NCBI GenBank assembly: GCA_903928015.1
Contig: CAIYPF010000001.1
Span: 1-42,495, forward strand
Direction of reading: 5' to 3'
DNA: 42,495 bases
Source: an uncultured Gammaproteobacteria bacterium
GTDB taxonomy: Bacteria > Pseudomonadota > Gammaproteobacteria > Pseudomonadales > UBA5518
The position numbers and the translations under genes were made by a program. The notes beneath the pieces were generated by a model. It did no database searches. It saw only the letters and a program-made list of their open reading frames with translations, and was not told the DNA's origin. Positions within the stretch are counted from its first letter, which is position 1, and the number at the start of each line of letters is the position of its first letter. Positions 18,113 through 26,740 of this stretch are shown here, in pieces.

Positions 18113-18722
18113 CATCGACGTCTGCAAGCAACTCGGCAACACGCGGGTGGAACTGCGCGTTCAGACCGGCCCGGGCATCACCGTGCTGCTGGGCCCCTCG
18201 GGCGCGGGCAAGAGTTCGGTGCTGAACATGGTGGCGGGTTTGCTGCGACCGGATGCGGGGCACGTACGCGTGGACGGCGAGACGCTCTTCGACGCCGGTG
18301 CCGGCGTGGATCTGCCACCGGAGCGCCGCCGCTGCGGCTATGTGTTCCAGGACGCGCGGCTCTTCCCGCAACTGCGCGTGATCGACAACCTGCGCTACGG
18401 GGAAGCACGGGCCAGAGCTGCCGGTGCCCCACTCGCACTCCCGGAGATAACGGAACTGCTCGGCATCGGCGCATTGCTTGCGCGCTGGCCGGCAACGCTC
18501 TCGGGCGGCGAAGCGCGCCGCGTGGCCATCGGCCGCGCACTGGTATCGGGTGCGCGCTTCCTGCTGCTCGACGAACCGCTGTCCTTCGTGGACCGCACGC
18601 GGCGCGAGGAGATACTCCGGCTGATCGAGCGCCTGCGGGACGAGCTCCGCCTGCCGATGCTCTACGTCACCCACGATGCCGCCGAGGCCGAGCGCCTCGG
18701 CGACATGCGCGTGGAGCTCTGA
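18102..18722 (+). CDS. modC: Molybdate ABC transporter ATP-binding protein, short form
   Basis: A 206-residue ABC ATPase. Walker A is GPSGAGKSS, the Q-loop is VFQDARLFPQLRV, the signature is LSGGEARRVAIGRAL, Walker B FLLLDEPLSFVD and the switch histidine VTHDAAEAE. Canonical ModC is about 350 residues and ends with a MOP/TOBE domain; this one stops right after the ATPase core. The GTG start overlaps modB. The overlap and the ModB-like permease support molybdate (or tungstate) transport. Confidence 0.88.
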   Translation: MAFDIDVCKQLGNTRVELRVQTGPGITVLLGPSGAGKSSVLNMVAGLLRPDAGHVRVDGETLFDAGAGVDLPPERRRCGYVFQDARLFPQLRVIDNLRYGEARARAAGAPLALPEITELLGIGALLARWPATLSGGEARRVAIGRALVSGARFLLLDEPLSFVDRTRREEILRLIERLRDELRLPMLYVTHDAAEAERLGDMRVEL

Positions 18723-18729
18723 GCGCGAC

Positions 18730-21700
18730 TCAGCGCGGCAGGATCACCCGCGGCAGGCCCGCAGCGGCGGCAGCTTTCTCGAAGGCCGCCAGCTCATTGC
18801 CGCGCATGGATTCGACTCCGCCCTCGATCTCTGCAAGCCGCGCGAGCAACTCGTCCATGCGCTCGCGCATGCCCTGCGTGGGCTGGTAGTCGGCGTCCTG
18901 CGCAATCTCCGGCAACAGTGCGAACTGCCCGTAGAGCTTGGCACCGCCGTCACGGCCGGCGAGGACATCGTAGAAGACTTCGGCATCCGGGTTGTGCAGC
19001 GCGTATTCGAGCGTGCGGGCACGCCCGGCGAGTGCATCCGCGCTCTCAGCGATAGCCGCTGCCCCGGGCAGTCCGGTACTGCGTTCCTTCACATCGCTCG
19101 CCTGTGCGCGTACGGCCTGCAGCAACTCGACGTTGTGCAGCACACGGTCCATGGCGTCACGCGCGGCCACCGCAAAAGCCACGTTGGCCTGCAGTTGTTC
19201 CGGTGTTGCGGGCGAGCGAGGATCGGGCAGCACCTCGATGTCCTGCTCACGCGACTCCTTGCCCACCACCAGCCGCAGACGGTATTTGCCGGGCGCCACC
19301 AGAGGGCCTTCCTCGGGGTTGCCGGCATCCACCTTGGAACTGATGCGCCGCGCTCCTGTCATGCGCAGATCCCAGCTCGCGGTGTTGATGCCCGCCTCGC
19401 GCGAGAGCGCGGGTTTCGGACCTTCCGTCGCGTAGGACTCCGCGTCGGGGCTGTCGGGATCTTCAACCGGATACTTGAGCGGTTCGAGCACGCTGGAGAG
19501 CGTGCGGATCACGGTCCCCGCGCCATCGAGGATCTCGGCGCGGATCTCGCCTTGCGGGGCCTCTTTCAACCAGTAGGCGAATCGCAGCCCGTAGGGTGGC
19601 GCGGGCATCGCACCCTGGTCTCCCCATGTCTGGTCGCGCTGCCAGCGCAGCGCGGGTTGCGTGGGAAACAGCTGCAGCGTTTGCGCCGCCAGCGCATCGC
19701 CCGCGGCGCGCAGCACCTGCAGGTCATCCAGCACCCAGATGCCGCGACGGGTGCCAAGCACAAGCGCGCCATGACGGATCTCGATGTCGGCTACCGCAAC
19801 CGGCGGGAGACCCTGCCGGATTGCCTGCCAATGCGCACCGCCATCGCGCGAGAGCCACAGCCCCCGCTCGCCACCCAGATAGAGCAACTTCGCGTCATCC
19901 GGGTCTTCGCGCAGCACGAAGAGCGGCTGGTCCTGCGGCAGGTCGCCTGTCATCTGCTGCCAGCTCTGGCCGTAGTCGGTGGTACGGAACAGCCACGGGC
20001 GCTGGTCGTCGAGACGACGCGCCTCCACCACGGCCCAGGCGGTGCCGTCCTGGTGCGGCGAGACTTCGATGTGCTCCACCGTCCCCCACTCGGGCATGGC
20101 GCGTGGCGTCACGTCCGCCCAGTTCGCGCCGCCGTCTTGCGTGAGTTGCACGCGACCGTCGTCGGTGCCCACCCAGATGTGGCCGGCCTCGCGCGGGGAC
20201 TCGCGGATGGAGAAGATCGTGGCGTAGGTCTCGACGCCCGTGATGTCGCCCGTGATAGGGCCGCCCGACCAGCCCTGCGTGGCCTTGTCGTTGCGTGTGA
20301 GGTCCGGGCTGATCGGCTGCCAGCTCGCGCCGCGATCGGCCGAGCGGAACAGCAGGTTGCCGCCGTGGTAGAGCACGGCAGGGTCATGCGGGGAGATCTC
20401 GATGGGAGCGGTCCACTGGAACCGGTACTTCAGGTCCTTGCCGTGGATGCCCGAGAGGTTGATCGGGTAGATCTGCAGCGCCCGGTACTGCCCCGTGCCC
20501 TCGTCGTACTCCGAGAGGTAACCACCGTACTCGCCGGCGTAGATGCGCCCGGGTTTGCGTGCGTCGTAGCGGAAATCACCCGCCTCGCCGCCGCCCGCAC
20601 CCACCCAGTCGGGGAGCACCACTCCGCCCTGTTTGGGCAGCATGTTGGGGCCGCTCGCGGTGCCCCAGTCCTGAATGGTGCCGCCCACATGCCAGGGTGT
20701 GCGGTCGTCGACATCGATGTTGTAGAACTGCCCGAGCGGAAGGTCCGGGTTGAACCATGTCTTGCCGCCGTCTGTGGAGATGTCGACACCGCCATCGTGT
20801 CCTACGATCACGCGGCGCGTGTCCTCGGGATCGATCCAGGCGTCGTGCAGATCGCCGTGGTGCGGGCCCACCACCTGCGTGACGGTCTTGCCCCCGTCGG
20901 TGCTGCGCAACAGCGGCACCTGCGGGAACCAGAGCGTGTCGGAGTCCTTCGGGTCTATTGTGAACGTGGTGTAGTACCAGGGCCGCTGGCGCAGAGCGCG
21001 CTGCTCGTTAACGCGCTCCCAGTTGTCGCCACCATCATCGGAGCGGAACAGACCACCCTCGGCGGCCTCGATCAGGGCGTACACGCGCTGGCCGTCGGAG
21101 GGCGCCACACGCACGCCCACCTTGCCCCACATGCCATCGGGAAGGCCCTTGCCGCTCAGTTGCGTCCAGGTGTCGCCACCATCGGCAGAGCGGTAGAGCC
21201 CGCTGCCCGGGCCGCCACTCGAGAGTTCCCAGGGCTTGCGCCGCATCTGCCAGAACCCCGCATAGACGATGCGCGGGTTGTGCGGGTCGATCGCAACATC
21301 GGAGGCGCCTGTGTCGATGTCCTTGAAGAGCACACGGACCCAGCTCTTGCCGCCGTCCTGCGTGCGATAGACGCCACGCGCCTGCGCGGCCCCGAAGGGC
21401 GAGCCCAGCACCGCAGCGAAGGCGGTGTCGGCGTTGCGCGGATCGACCGCGATGGTGCCGATCTGGCCCTTGTTCTTCCACTGGTGCGTCCACGTCTTGC
21501 CGGCGTCGCTGGACTTCCAGATGCCCCAGCCCACCATCACGTTGCCGCGGGGATTGGCTTCACCGCCGCCCGCGTAGATGACATCGGGATCCGATGGCGC
21601 GACCGCGATCGCGCCCATCGAGGCCGCAAGCGGCTCCTTGTCCATCACGGGCGAGAAGCTCTTGCCCGCGTCTTCGGATTTCCACACGCCGCCCTGCGCT

Positions 21701-21903
21701 GCGGCGAAGTAGAAAACGTCCGGGTTGCCGGGCACACCGGCCACGCGCGAGATGCGCCCACCGATCGCCGGACCGATGGCGCGAAAGTGCAGCGCGCCGT
21801 AGGCCTCGGACTCGGGAGCCGCGGATGCAGGCGCGGCGTGCGTGGTGCCGGCGAGGCTTGCGAGCAGCAGGCTCGCGCACAGGGAACGCAACTGAAGTCT
21901 CAT
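18730..21903 (-). CDS. Secreted Asp-box (sortilin/BNR-like) beta-propeller protein
   Basis: A 1057-residue exported protein. The first 23 residues (MRLQLRSLCASLLLASLAGTTHA) form a Sec signal peptide with an AxA-like cleavage site. The body holds at least eleven Asp-box motifs of the form S/T-x-D-x-G-x-x-W/F, for example SSDAGKTW, TQDGGKSW, SADGGDTW, STDGGKTW, TTDYGQSW and SRDGGAHW, up to about residue 690, consistent with one or two sortilin-type propellers. The C-terminal 350 residues include a beta-rich stretch (GKYRLRLVVGKESREQDIEVLPDPR) and a helical end. Such proteins are often labelled glycosyl hydrolase, but I see no proof of catalysis. It lies 7 nt beyond modC on the other strand. Confidence 0.85.
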   Translation of the reverse strand: MRLQLRSLCASLLLASLAGTTHAAPASAAPESEAYGALHFRAIGPAIGGRISRVAGVPGNPDVFYFAAAQGGVWKSEDAGKSFSPVMDKEPLAASMGAIAVAPSDPDVIYAGGGEANPRGNVMVGWGIWKSSDAGKTWTHQWKNKGQIGTIAVDPRNADTAFAAVLGSPFGAAQARGVYRTQDGGKSWVRVLFKDIDTGASDVAIDPHNPRIVYAGFWQMRRKPWELSSGGPGSGLYRSADGGDTWTQLSGKGLPDGMWGKVGVRVAPSDGQRVYALIEAAEGGLFRSDDGGDNWERVNEQRALRQRPWYYTTFTIDPKDSDTLWFPQVPLLRSTDGGKTVTQVVGPHHGDLHDAWIDPEDTRRVIVGHDGGVDISTDGGKTWFNPDLPLGQFYNIDVDDRTPWHVGGTIQDWGTASGPNMLPKQGGVVLPDWVGAGGGEAGDFRYDARKPGRIYAGEYGGYLSEYDEGTGQYRALQIYPINLSGIHGKDLKYRFQWTAPIEISPHDPAVLYHGGNLLFRSADRGASWQPISPDLTRNDKATQGWSGGPITGDITGVETYATIFSIRESPREAGHIWVGTDDGRVQLTQDGGANWADVTPRAMPEWGTVEHIEVSPHQDGTAWAVVEARRLDDQRPWLFRTTDYGQSWQQMTGDLPQDQPLFVLREDPDDAKLLYLGGERGLWLSRDGGAHWQAIRQGLPPVAVADIEIRHGALVLGTRRGIWVLDDLQVLRAAGDALAAQTLQLFPTQPALRWQRDQTWGDQGAMPAPPYGLRFAYWLKEAPQGEIRAEILDGAGTVIRTLSSVLEPLKYPVEDPDSPDAESYATEGPKPALSREAGINTASWDLRMTGARRISSKVDAGNPEEGPLVAPGKYRLRLVVGKESREQDIEVLPDPRSPATPEQLQANVAFAVAARDAMDRVLHNVELLQAVRAQASDVKERSTGLPGAAAIAESADALAGRARTLEYALHNPDAEVFYDVLAGRDGGAKLYGQFALLPEIAQDADYQPTQGMRERMDELLARLAEIEGGVESMRGNELAAFEKAAAAAGLPRVILPR

Positions 21904-22048
21904 GACAGGTATCCGGAGGAGGTTTCGATGGTGAACGCTAGGCGGAGCGTGGGAAGGGCGTCAACCCGTGGAACACGCGCCCCTGACGCCAGTGATCGCG
22001 CAATCGCAGACATTTCCCACGAAAGGCTTCGGGCCGATAACCGGGAAA

Positions 22049-23746
22049 TCAGGCCTCGTGCACTGTCTTGCCACCCAGCACCGTACGCAGCACGCGGACG
22101 TCGAGCAGATGATCGGGATCCACCTCGTGGGGGTCCTCGGCGAGCAGCACGCAGTCGGCAAGTTTGCCGGGCGTGAGCGTGCCCTTGATGTCTTCCTCGA
22201 AGGAGGCATACGCGCCGTGCACGGTACAGACACGCAGCGCCTCTTCGATCGTGATGCGCTGCGAAGGGCCCCAGACGCGGCCTGCGCGGTCCTTGCGGGT
22301 GACCAGACTCTGCAGCGCCATCATCGGCTCGTAGGGGCCCGGCGTGAAATCGGATGCCGGCGCCACCATGATCCCGGCATCGAGGAAGCTGCGGTGCGCG
22401 AACATGTGCTCCATCTTTTCCGGCCCGTATTCGGACCATTTCTCGCCGTGGTAGTAGGCGTAGGTGTAAAAGGGCGCGGGTATCACGCCGAGCGCCTTGA
22501 TGCGCGCGACCAGAGCAGGGTTCACCAGCGAGCAGTGCTCGATGCGCAGGCGCGGGTTGGGGCCGCTCCAGCCCTTCAGTGCGCGCTCGTAGGCATCGAG
22601 CACCATGGCGATGGTCACGTCACCGTTGGCGTGGATGCCGATGCGGAAACCGTTGGCGAGCGCATCATCAACGGCAGCATCGATCTGCTGCTGGTCCATG
22701 GTGAGGATGCCGTAGTCGTCCGGGCGGCCGACGAAGGGCGTGCTCATGCGCATGGTGCGCTCCGAGGCCGAGCCGTCGGCGGCGTACTTCACGGCGCCGA
22801 TACGGATGAACTCGTCGCCGAAGCCCGAGCGGAGCCCCGCCATCTTCATGCCCGCATAGATGTCCTTGCGCCCGTCGGGCATCACCGCGATCCGGAAACA
22901 GAGTTCACCCGCCGCGTGCGCATCCTGGTAGGCGATGAAGTTGTCGCGCTCGGCGATGGCATCGGTGGTGGAGGTGAGACCGCAGGCGGCCATCTTGCGC
23001 GAGATGAGCGCAGCCGAACGCGCGCGCGTGGCGCGATCCTCCACGGGCCAGGTGCCCACCTTGTCGAACACCTCGACGGCGAGTTCCGCAACCTTGCCGG
23101 TCAGCTCGCCGTTCTCGCGGAAGAACTTGCCGCCGACGGGATCGGGCGTCGCGGGCCCGATGCCGGCGAGTTCGAAGGCGCGTGAATTCACCACCGCCGT
23201 GTGGCCGCCACGGTGGCGCACGATCACCGGGTGGTCGCGCACCACGGCGTCGATGTCGCGGCGCGTGAGCGCGCGTCCCTCCCGGAACTTGGTGTCGTCG
23301 TACATGATCCCCGTGACCCACTGCCCGGGCGGGCTCGCCTTCGCCTTGGCGGCTAGCGCTGCCTGCACCTCGGCAATGCTGGCAAGGCCGACGTCCACGC
23401 CGGTCGCAACGCTCTGCAGCAGCGGATGGCTGTGGGCATCGATGAAACCCGGCAGCAGCGTCTGGCCGCGGGCGTCGATGTGCACGGTGCCCTTGCCCCC
23501 AAACCGGGCGATGTAGTCCGCACTACCCACGGCAAGGATGCGTCCCGCGCGCAGGGCAACGGCCTCGGCGCGAGGCTGTGCGGGATCCATGGTGTAAACG
23601 CGCGCACCGCTGATGATCGTTTCGGCAGCGCCCTCCGCCCTCTCGACGCAGGAGCCATCGCCGCGGCGCCGCACCGACGCCCCCGCCACCGCCGGCACAC
23701 CGGCCGCGGCCACTGCAAGAAAAAAGCGACGCGAGAGTTGGCTCAT
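22049..23746 (-). CDS. Tat-exported amidohydrolase, YtcJ/Amidohydro_3 family
   Basis: A 565-residue metal-dependent hydrolase. The N-terminus LSRRFFLAVAAAGVPAVAGA is a twin-arginine signal, implying export of a folded, metal-loaded enzyme. Family blocks are the first metal site FIDAHSHPLLQS, the RHRGGHTAVVNSRAFELAGI block, IGIHANGDVTIAMVLDAYE and RIEHCSLVNPALVARIKALG, and the terminal GTLTPGKLADCVLLAEDP. YtcJ-type enzymes act on amide, formamide or N-acyl compounds; the substrate here is unknown. It is upstream of the Asp-box gene on the same strand, 145 nt apart, and divergent from the next gene. Confidence 0.88.
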   Translation of the reverse strand: MSQLSRRFFLAVAAAGVPAVAGASVRRRGDGSCVERAEGAAETIISGARVYTMDPAQPRAEAVALRAGRILAVGSADYIARFGGKGTVHIDARGQTLLPGFIDAHSHPLLQSVATGVDVGLASIAEVQAALAAKAKASPPGQWVTGIMYDDTKFREGRALTRRDIDAVVRDHPVIVRHRGGHTAVVNSRAFELAGIGPATPDPVGGKFFRENGELTGKVAELAVEVFDKVGTWPVEDRATRARSAALISRKMAACGLTSTTDAIAERDNFIAYQDAHAAGELCFRIAVMPDGRKDIYAGMKMAGLRSGFGDEFIRIGAVKYAADGSASERTMRMSTPFVGRPDDYGILTMDQQQIDAAVDDALANGFRIGIHANGDVTIAMVLDAYERALKGWSGPNPRLRIEHCSLVNPALVARIKALGVIPAPFYTYAYYHGEKWSEYGPEKMEHMFAHRSFLDAGIMVAPASDFTPGPYEPMMALQSLVTRKDRAGRVWGPSQRITIEEALRVCTVHGAYASFEEDIKGTLTPGKLADCVLLAEDPHEVDPDHLLDVRVLRTVLGGKTVHEA

Positions 23747-23886
23747 GCTTCACATCCCCGTTATTGCTGTCGCAGGAATCGCGGCGCCCGGATACTAACC
23801 CGAAGCCCGTATGCCGGAGCAATCGCCATCGCCCCGGTGCACAATGCGCTGCCGGAAGCACCCCAGCGGACAGGAGATCCAGCGCC

Positions 23887-24486
23887 ATGCATGACGAGAT
23901 ACGCCGCATCCTCGGCGACATCCGCGCACTCGAGGAAGAGCTGCGCGAAAAACTCCATGCACAGGAGCAGCAACTCGAGTTCCGCATCCGCGGCAAGCGC
24001 ATCGAGTTCGCAGAGGAGATCCGCGCTGCGCATCGCCGCGCGCGGGTGGGGCTGTTCCGCTGGATCGCATCAGCGGATCTGCGCAACGTCGCCTCGGCGC
24101 CGTTCATCTTCGCCCTGATCATTCCCTTCGCGCTGCTCGATGCCTTCCTTTGCATCTACCACGCGGTGTGTTTCCGTCTGTACCGCCTGCCACCCGTGCG
24201 GCGCGCAGACTACGTGGTGATCGACCGCCACCACCTGCACTACCTGAACATCATGCAGAAGCTGAACTGCGTGTACTGCGGTTACGTGAACGGTCTGATT
24301 GCCTGGGCGCGCGAACTCGCCTCGGTCACGGAACAGTACTGGTGCCCGATCAAGCACGCCCGCAAGGTGCGCGGTTCGCACGCGCGCTATGCGCAGTTCC
24401 TCGACTACGGCAATGCCGAAGCAGTTGACGTACGCGTGGTCGATCTGCGGGAGGAATTGCGCAAACCCGCGGAACAGCTGCCCTGA
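23887..24486 (+). CDS. Conserved membrane protein of unknown function, WCPIKHA motif
   Basis: A 199-residue protein in three parts: a charged coiled-coil helix (residues 1-50), one long hydrophobic segment ASAPFIFALIIPFALLDAFLCIYHAV (about 75-100), and a C-terminal domain with the pattern NCVYCGYVNGL (CxxC) then YWCPIKHARKV. The spaced cysteines suggest a metal site or disulfide, but I cannot name a function. I recall similar proteins annotated only as hypothetical. The ATG at 23887 follows AGGAG. It is divergent from the Tat amidohydrolase and 38 nt upstream of another membrane protein. Confidence 0.75.
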   Translation: MHDEIRRILGDIRALEEELREKLHAQEQQLEFRIRGKRIEFAEEIRAAHRRARVGLFRWIASADLRNVASAPFIFALIIPFALLDAFLCIYHAVCFRLYRLPPVRRADYVVIDRHHLHYLNIMQKLNCVYCGYVNGLIAWARELASVTEQYWCPIKHARKVRGSHARYAQFLDYGNAEAVDVRVVDLREELRKPAEQLP

Positions 24487-24524
24487 TCCGGACGCGGCAA
24501 CAGAAATCACCGGAGGAAACCGCC

Positions 24525-25451
24525 ATGCCCACCGCCATCACCACGCGCATCTGCATTGCCCTCTTCCTCCTCGCAACCACGCTTGCGACATGGAGCACCA
24601 GCCTCGACTCGCCCGCCATGGGCCAGGTCGAGGCCGGCATGAAGCGCGCATTGGCGAGTTTTGCGGTGGCGCGGGCCCTGAACGGGGCGCTGTCACTCGC
24701 GCAGGGAACGGAGATATCTGCGGGCATCGGCGCCAACATCACCTTCAGCGTCGGACAGGTGCTCGATCCGGTGAACGACGTGGTCGAGTCCTTCTCCGAA
24801 CTGATGCTTCTTGCTTCGGTCGCCTTCGGCATCCAGAAAGTGCTTCTGCTGATCGGGCAGGACGTGCTGGTGAAGTGGCTGTTGACGGCCTCGCTCGCAG
24901 CCTGGGGCGCATTGCGGCTCTTCTCCGGTCATCGCAACCGGTGGCTGGACGCGATCCTCGTGCTGACGCTGATGCTGCGCTTTGCCGTACCGGTCGTGAC
25001 CATGGCAAGCGATGCGATCTACCAGCGATTCCTCCAGCACGGCTATGACCAGAGCACGGCTGCCCTCGCCGGCACTACCGATGCCATGAACAGGACAACC
25101 GGGGATTTCCGCGCGCAGGCGGGCAGTGCAGCGGCGCCCGATCCCGCCGCGGGGACAACCGCCACAACGGACACACCGCAGGGATCACAGGCAAGTTGGT
25201 GGGACAGCCTCACAGGCAGCGCGCGGGAAACACTCGCCGAGGTGACATCGGCCGTCGCCGGGCTCGATCCACGGGACTACCTCGAACGGTTGAAGTCGCA
25301 CGCTGCAGCGGCAACCGACCACATCATCGAACTGATGGTGGTGTTCCTGTTGCAGACGCTGCTGCTGCCCGTGTTCCTGATGTGGGCGCTGTACGCGGTG
25401 TTGCGCGGCGTGCTCGCGGGCGCGTTCGCGGCGCGGGGCCAGGCCGCCTAG
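24525..25451 (+). CDS. Membrane protein of unknown function
   Basis: A 308-residue protein that I do not recognise. It opens with a signal-like hydrophobic helix (residues 9-22). Two or three membrane segments follow between about 87 and 160 (LMLLASVAFGIQKVLLLIG, WLLTASLAAWGALRLF, AILVLTLMLRFAVPVV). A low-complexity Ala/Thr/Gly/Asp linker spans about 195-225. A C-terminal helix LMVVFLLQTLLLPVFLMWALYAV ends the protein. A GGAGGAAA ribosome site precedes the ATG. It probably shares a transcript with the preceding WCPIKHA protein. Its stop TAG shares a CTAG palindrome with the stop of the convergent NTF2-like gene. Confidence 0.72.
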   Translation: MPTAITTRICIALFLLATTLATWSTSLDSPAMGQVEAGMKRALASFAVARALNGALSLAQGTEISAGIGANITFSVGQVLDPVNDVVESFSELMLLASVAFGIQKVLLLIGQDVLVKWLLTASLAAWGALRLFSGHRNRWLDAILVLTLMLRFAVPVVTMASDAIYQRFLQHGYDQSTAALAGTTDAMNRTTGDFRAQAGSAAAPDPAAGTTATTDTPQGSQASWWDSLTGSARETLAEVTSAVAGLDPRDYLERLKSHAAAATDHIIELMVVFLLQTLLLPVFLMWALYAVLRGVLAGAFAARGQAA

Positions 25452-25873
25452 GGCAGGTAGGTCTGGAACAGCGTACCCAGCTGTCCATCGCTGTGCTGCG
25501 GCACCTTGTAGAAGGTGCGGATGTCCACCGAACCGTCGTCGCCGAAGCGGTAGGTTTCGATGCTGAAACCCAGCCGCGTCTCGCCGCCCTGATCAATGTG
25601 GTTCTCCATGAGCCACGCCACTTCCGAGCCGCAGATGAACATCGTGCCCGGTGCGATGCGGTACGTCACGGTGGGCTGGAAGAGGTCGAAGGAATCCAGC
25701 GCACAGTGCTGGAAACCACGCTTTTGCGGGGTGCCCACGGGGTCGAGCATGGTGAACTCGCCCGGCGCGACCTTGCGCCAGTTGGCGGCCCACCCGTCCC
25801 GATCGCCCGCGTTCCAGAATTCCACGTAGCCTGCAGCCCATGCCTTGAGTGCTGCCCGATCCGGAATCGCCAT
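25448..25873 (-). CDS. SnoaL/NTF2-like fold protein
   Basis: A 141-residue protein with the cone-shaped NTF2/SnoaL-like pattern: an N-terminal helix AALKAWAAGYVEFWNAGDRDGWAAN, a strand after VAPGEFTMLDPVGTP, and closing beta strands ETRLGFSIETYRFGDDGSVDIRTFYKV. This fold includes ketosteroid isomerases, polyketide cyclases and many uncharacterised proteins; I see no diagnostic catalytic set. It lies 38 nt downstream of the enoyl-CoA hydratase on the same strand, so it may serve the same pathway. Confidence 0.7.
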   Translation of the reverse strand: MAIPDRAALKAWAAGYVEFWNAGDRDGWAANWRKVAPGEFTMLDPVGTPQKRGFQHCALDSFDLFQPTVTYRIAPGTMFICGSEVAWLMENHIDQGGETRLGFSIETYRFGDDGSVDIRTFYKVPQHSDGQLGTLFQTYLP

Positions 25874-25911
25874 GTCCTGTCCTCTTGCTATGCCTTGCCT
25901 GCGACCACGGT

Positions 25912-26691
25912 TCAGCGGCCCTTGAAAACGGCTTTGCGCTTTTCGAGGAAAGCCATCACGCCCTCGCGCGCGTCCTCGCTGCCACCCGCAAGATCCTGCA
26001 GCCTGGCCTCTTCGGAAATCATCTCGGGAAGGCTGCGCTCCATGGCCTCGCGCAGGGCTTGCTTGGAGTAGCGCAGCGCGAGCGGGGCTTTGGCGGCAAG
26101 CCGCTCCGCCCAGTCGAGCGCGTGCGGGAGCACGTCCTCGGCCGGCAACACGCGGTTGGCCAGCCCCCAGGACACGCAGGTGGCGGCGGGCATTTTCTCG
26201 CCGTCGGCGATCATCTCGAAGGCGCGTCGCGGCCCGAGCTGACGCACGAGGTGCCAGGTGGCGCCGCCATCGGGCACGAGCGCGATCGCGATGAATGCCT
26301 GGTAGATGTACGCGTGCTCGGCCATCACCACCAGATCGCAGCTGAGCGCGTAGGAACCGCCCACGCCCGCCGCCGGGCCGTTGACCGCCGCGATCCAGGT
26401 CTTGGTGGACTCGCGGATGGCCAGCAGTGAGGGACGGTACTCGGTTTCGAGGATCTCGCTCACGCGCTGGTCCAGCGTGCCCTCGGCCAGATCGGCACCG
26501 GCACAGAACGCACGGCCCGCACCGGTCAGTACCACTACCCGCACGTCGGGGTCTGCCTCGGCGCGCTGCGCGGCTGCGAGCAGATCCGCGCGCAGTTGCG
26601 TGTTGAAGGCGTTCAGCACATCAGGGCGATTCAGCGTGATCAGCGCAACGGCCCCACGCAACTCGTACCGGAGGGTGGAAAAATCGGTCAT
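25912..26691 (-). CDS. Enoyl-CoA hydratase/isomerase family protein
   Basis: A 259-residue crotonase-fold protein. The oxyanion-hole blocks are GAGRAFCAGADLAEG (about 64-78) and the mid AAVNGPAAGVGGSYALSCDLVVMAEHAYI. The catalytic position usually holding the second Glu reads IALVPDGGATWHLVRQLGPRRA, where Asp replaces the usual Glu; this places it with crotonase members of isomerase or uncertain activity. The C-terminus EDAREGVMAFLEKRKAVFKGR is the classical end. I chose the ATG at 26691; an upstream in-frame reading would overlap the EamA gene. It likely acts on a 2-enoyl-CoA; the exact substrate is open. Confidence 0.88.
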   Translation of the reverse strand: MTDFSTLRYELRGAVALITLNRPDVLNAFNTQLRADLLAAAQRAEADPDVRVVVLTGAGRAFCAGADLAEGTLDQRVSEILETEYRPSLLAIRESTKTWIAAVNGPAAGVGGSYALSCDLVVMAEHAYIYQAFIAIALVPDGGATWHLVRQLGPRRAFEMIADGEKMPAATCVSWGLANRVLPAEDVLPHALDWAERLAAKAPLALRYSKQALREAMERSLPEMISEEARLQDLAGGSEDAREGVMAFLEKRKAVFKGR

Positions 26692-26740
26692 GGGAGGCTC
26701 CGCTGAATGGCGTCTGTCAGTAAGACGGATGTTGCGATGC

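Noticed and set aside
18676..22176. Very long plus-strand open frame opposite the Asp-box protein
   Set aside because: Its translation is low-complexity, His/Arg/Ala-rich and lacks any fold pattern, while the minus strand gives a signal peptide and eleven Asp boxes. GC-rich codon use leaves antisense frames open.
21928..22176. ATG with a strong GGAGGAGG site on the plus strand
   Set aside because: The 82-residue product is Arg/Ala-rich with no pattern and overlaps the end of the Tat amidohydrolase on the other strand; the ribosome-like run is probably chance.
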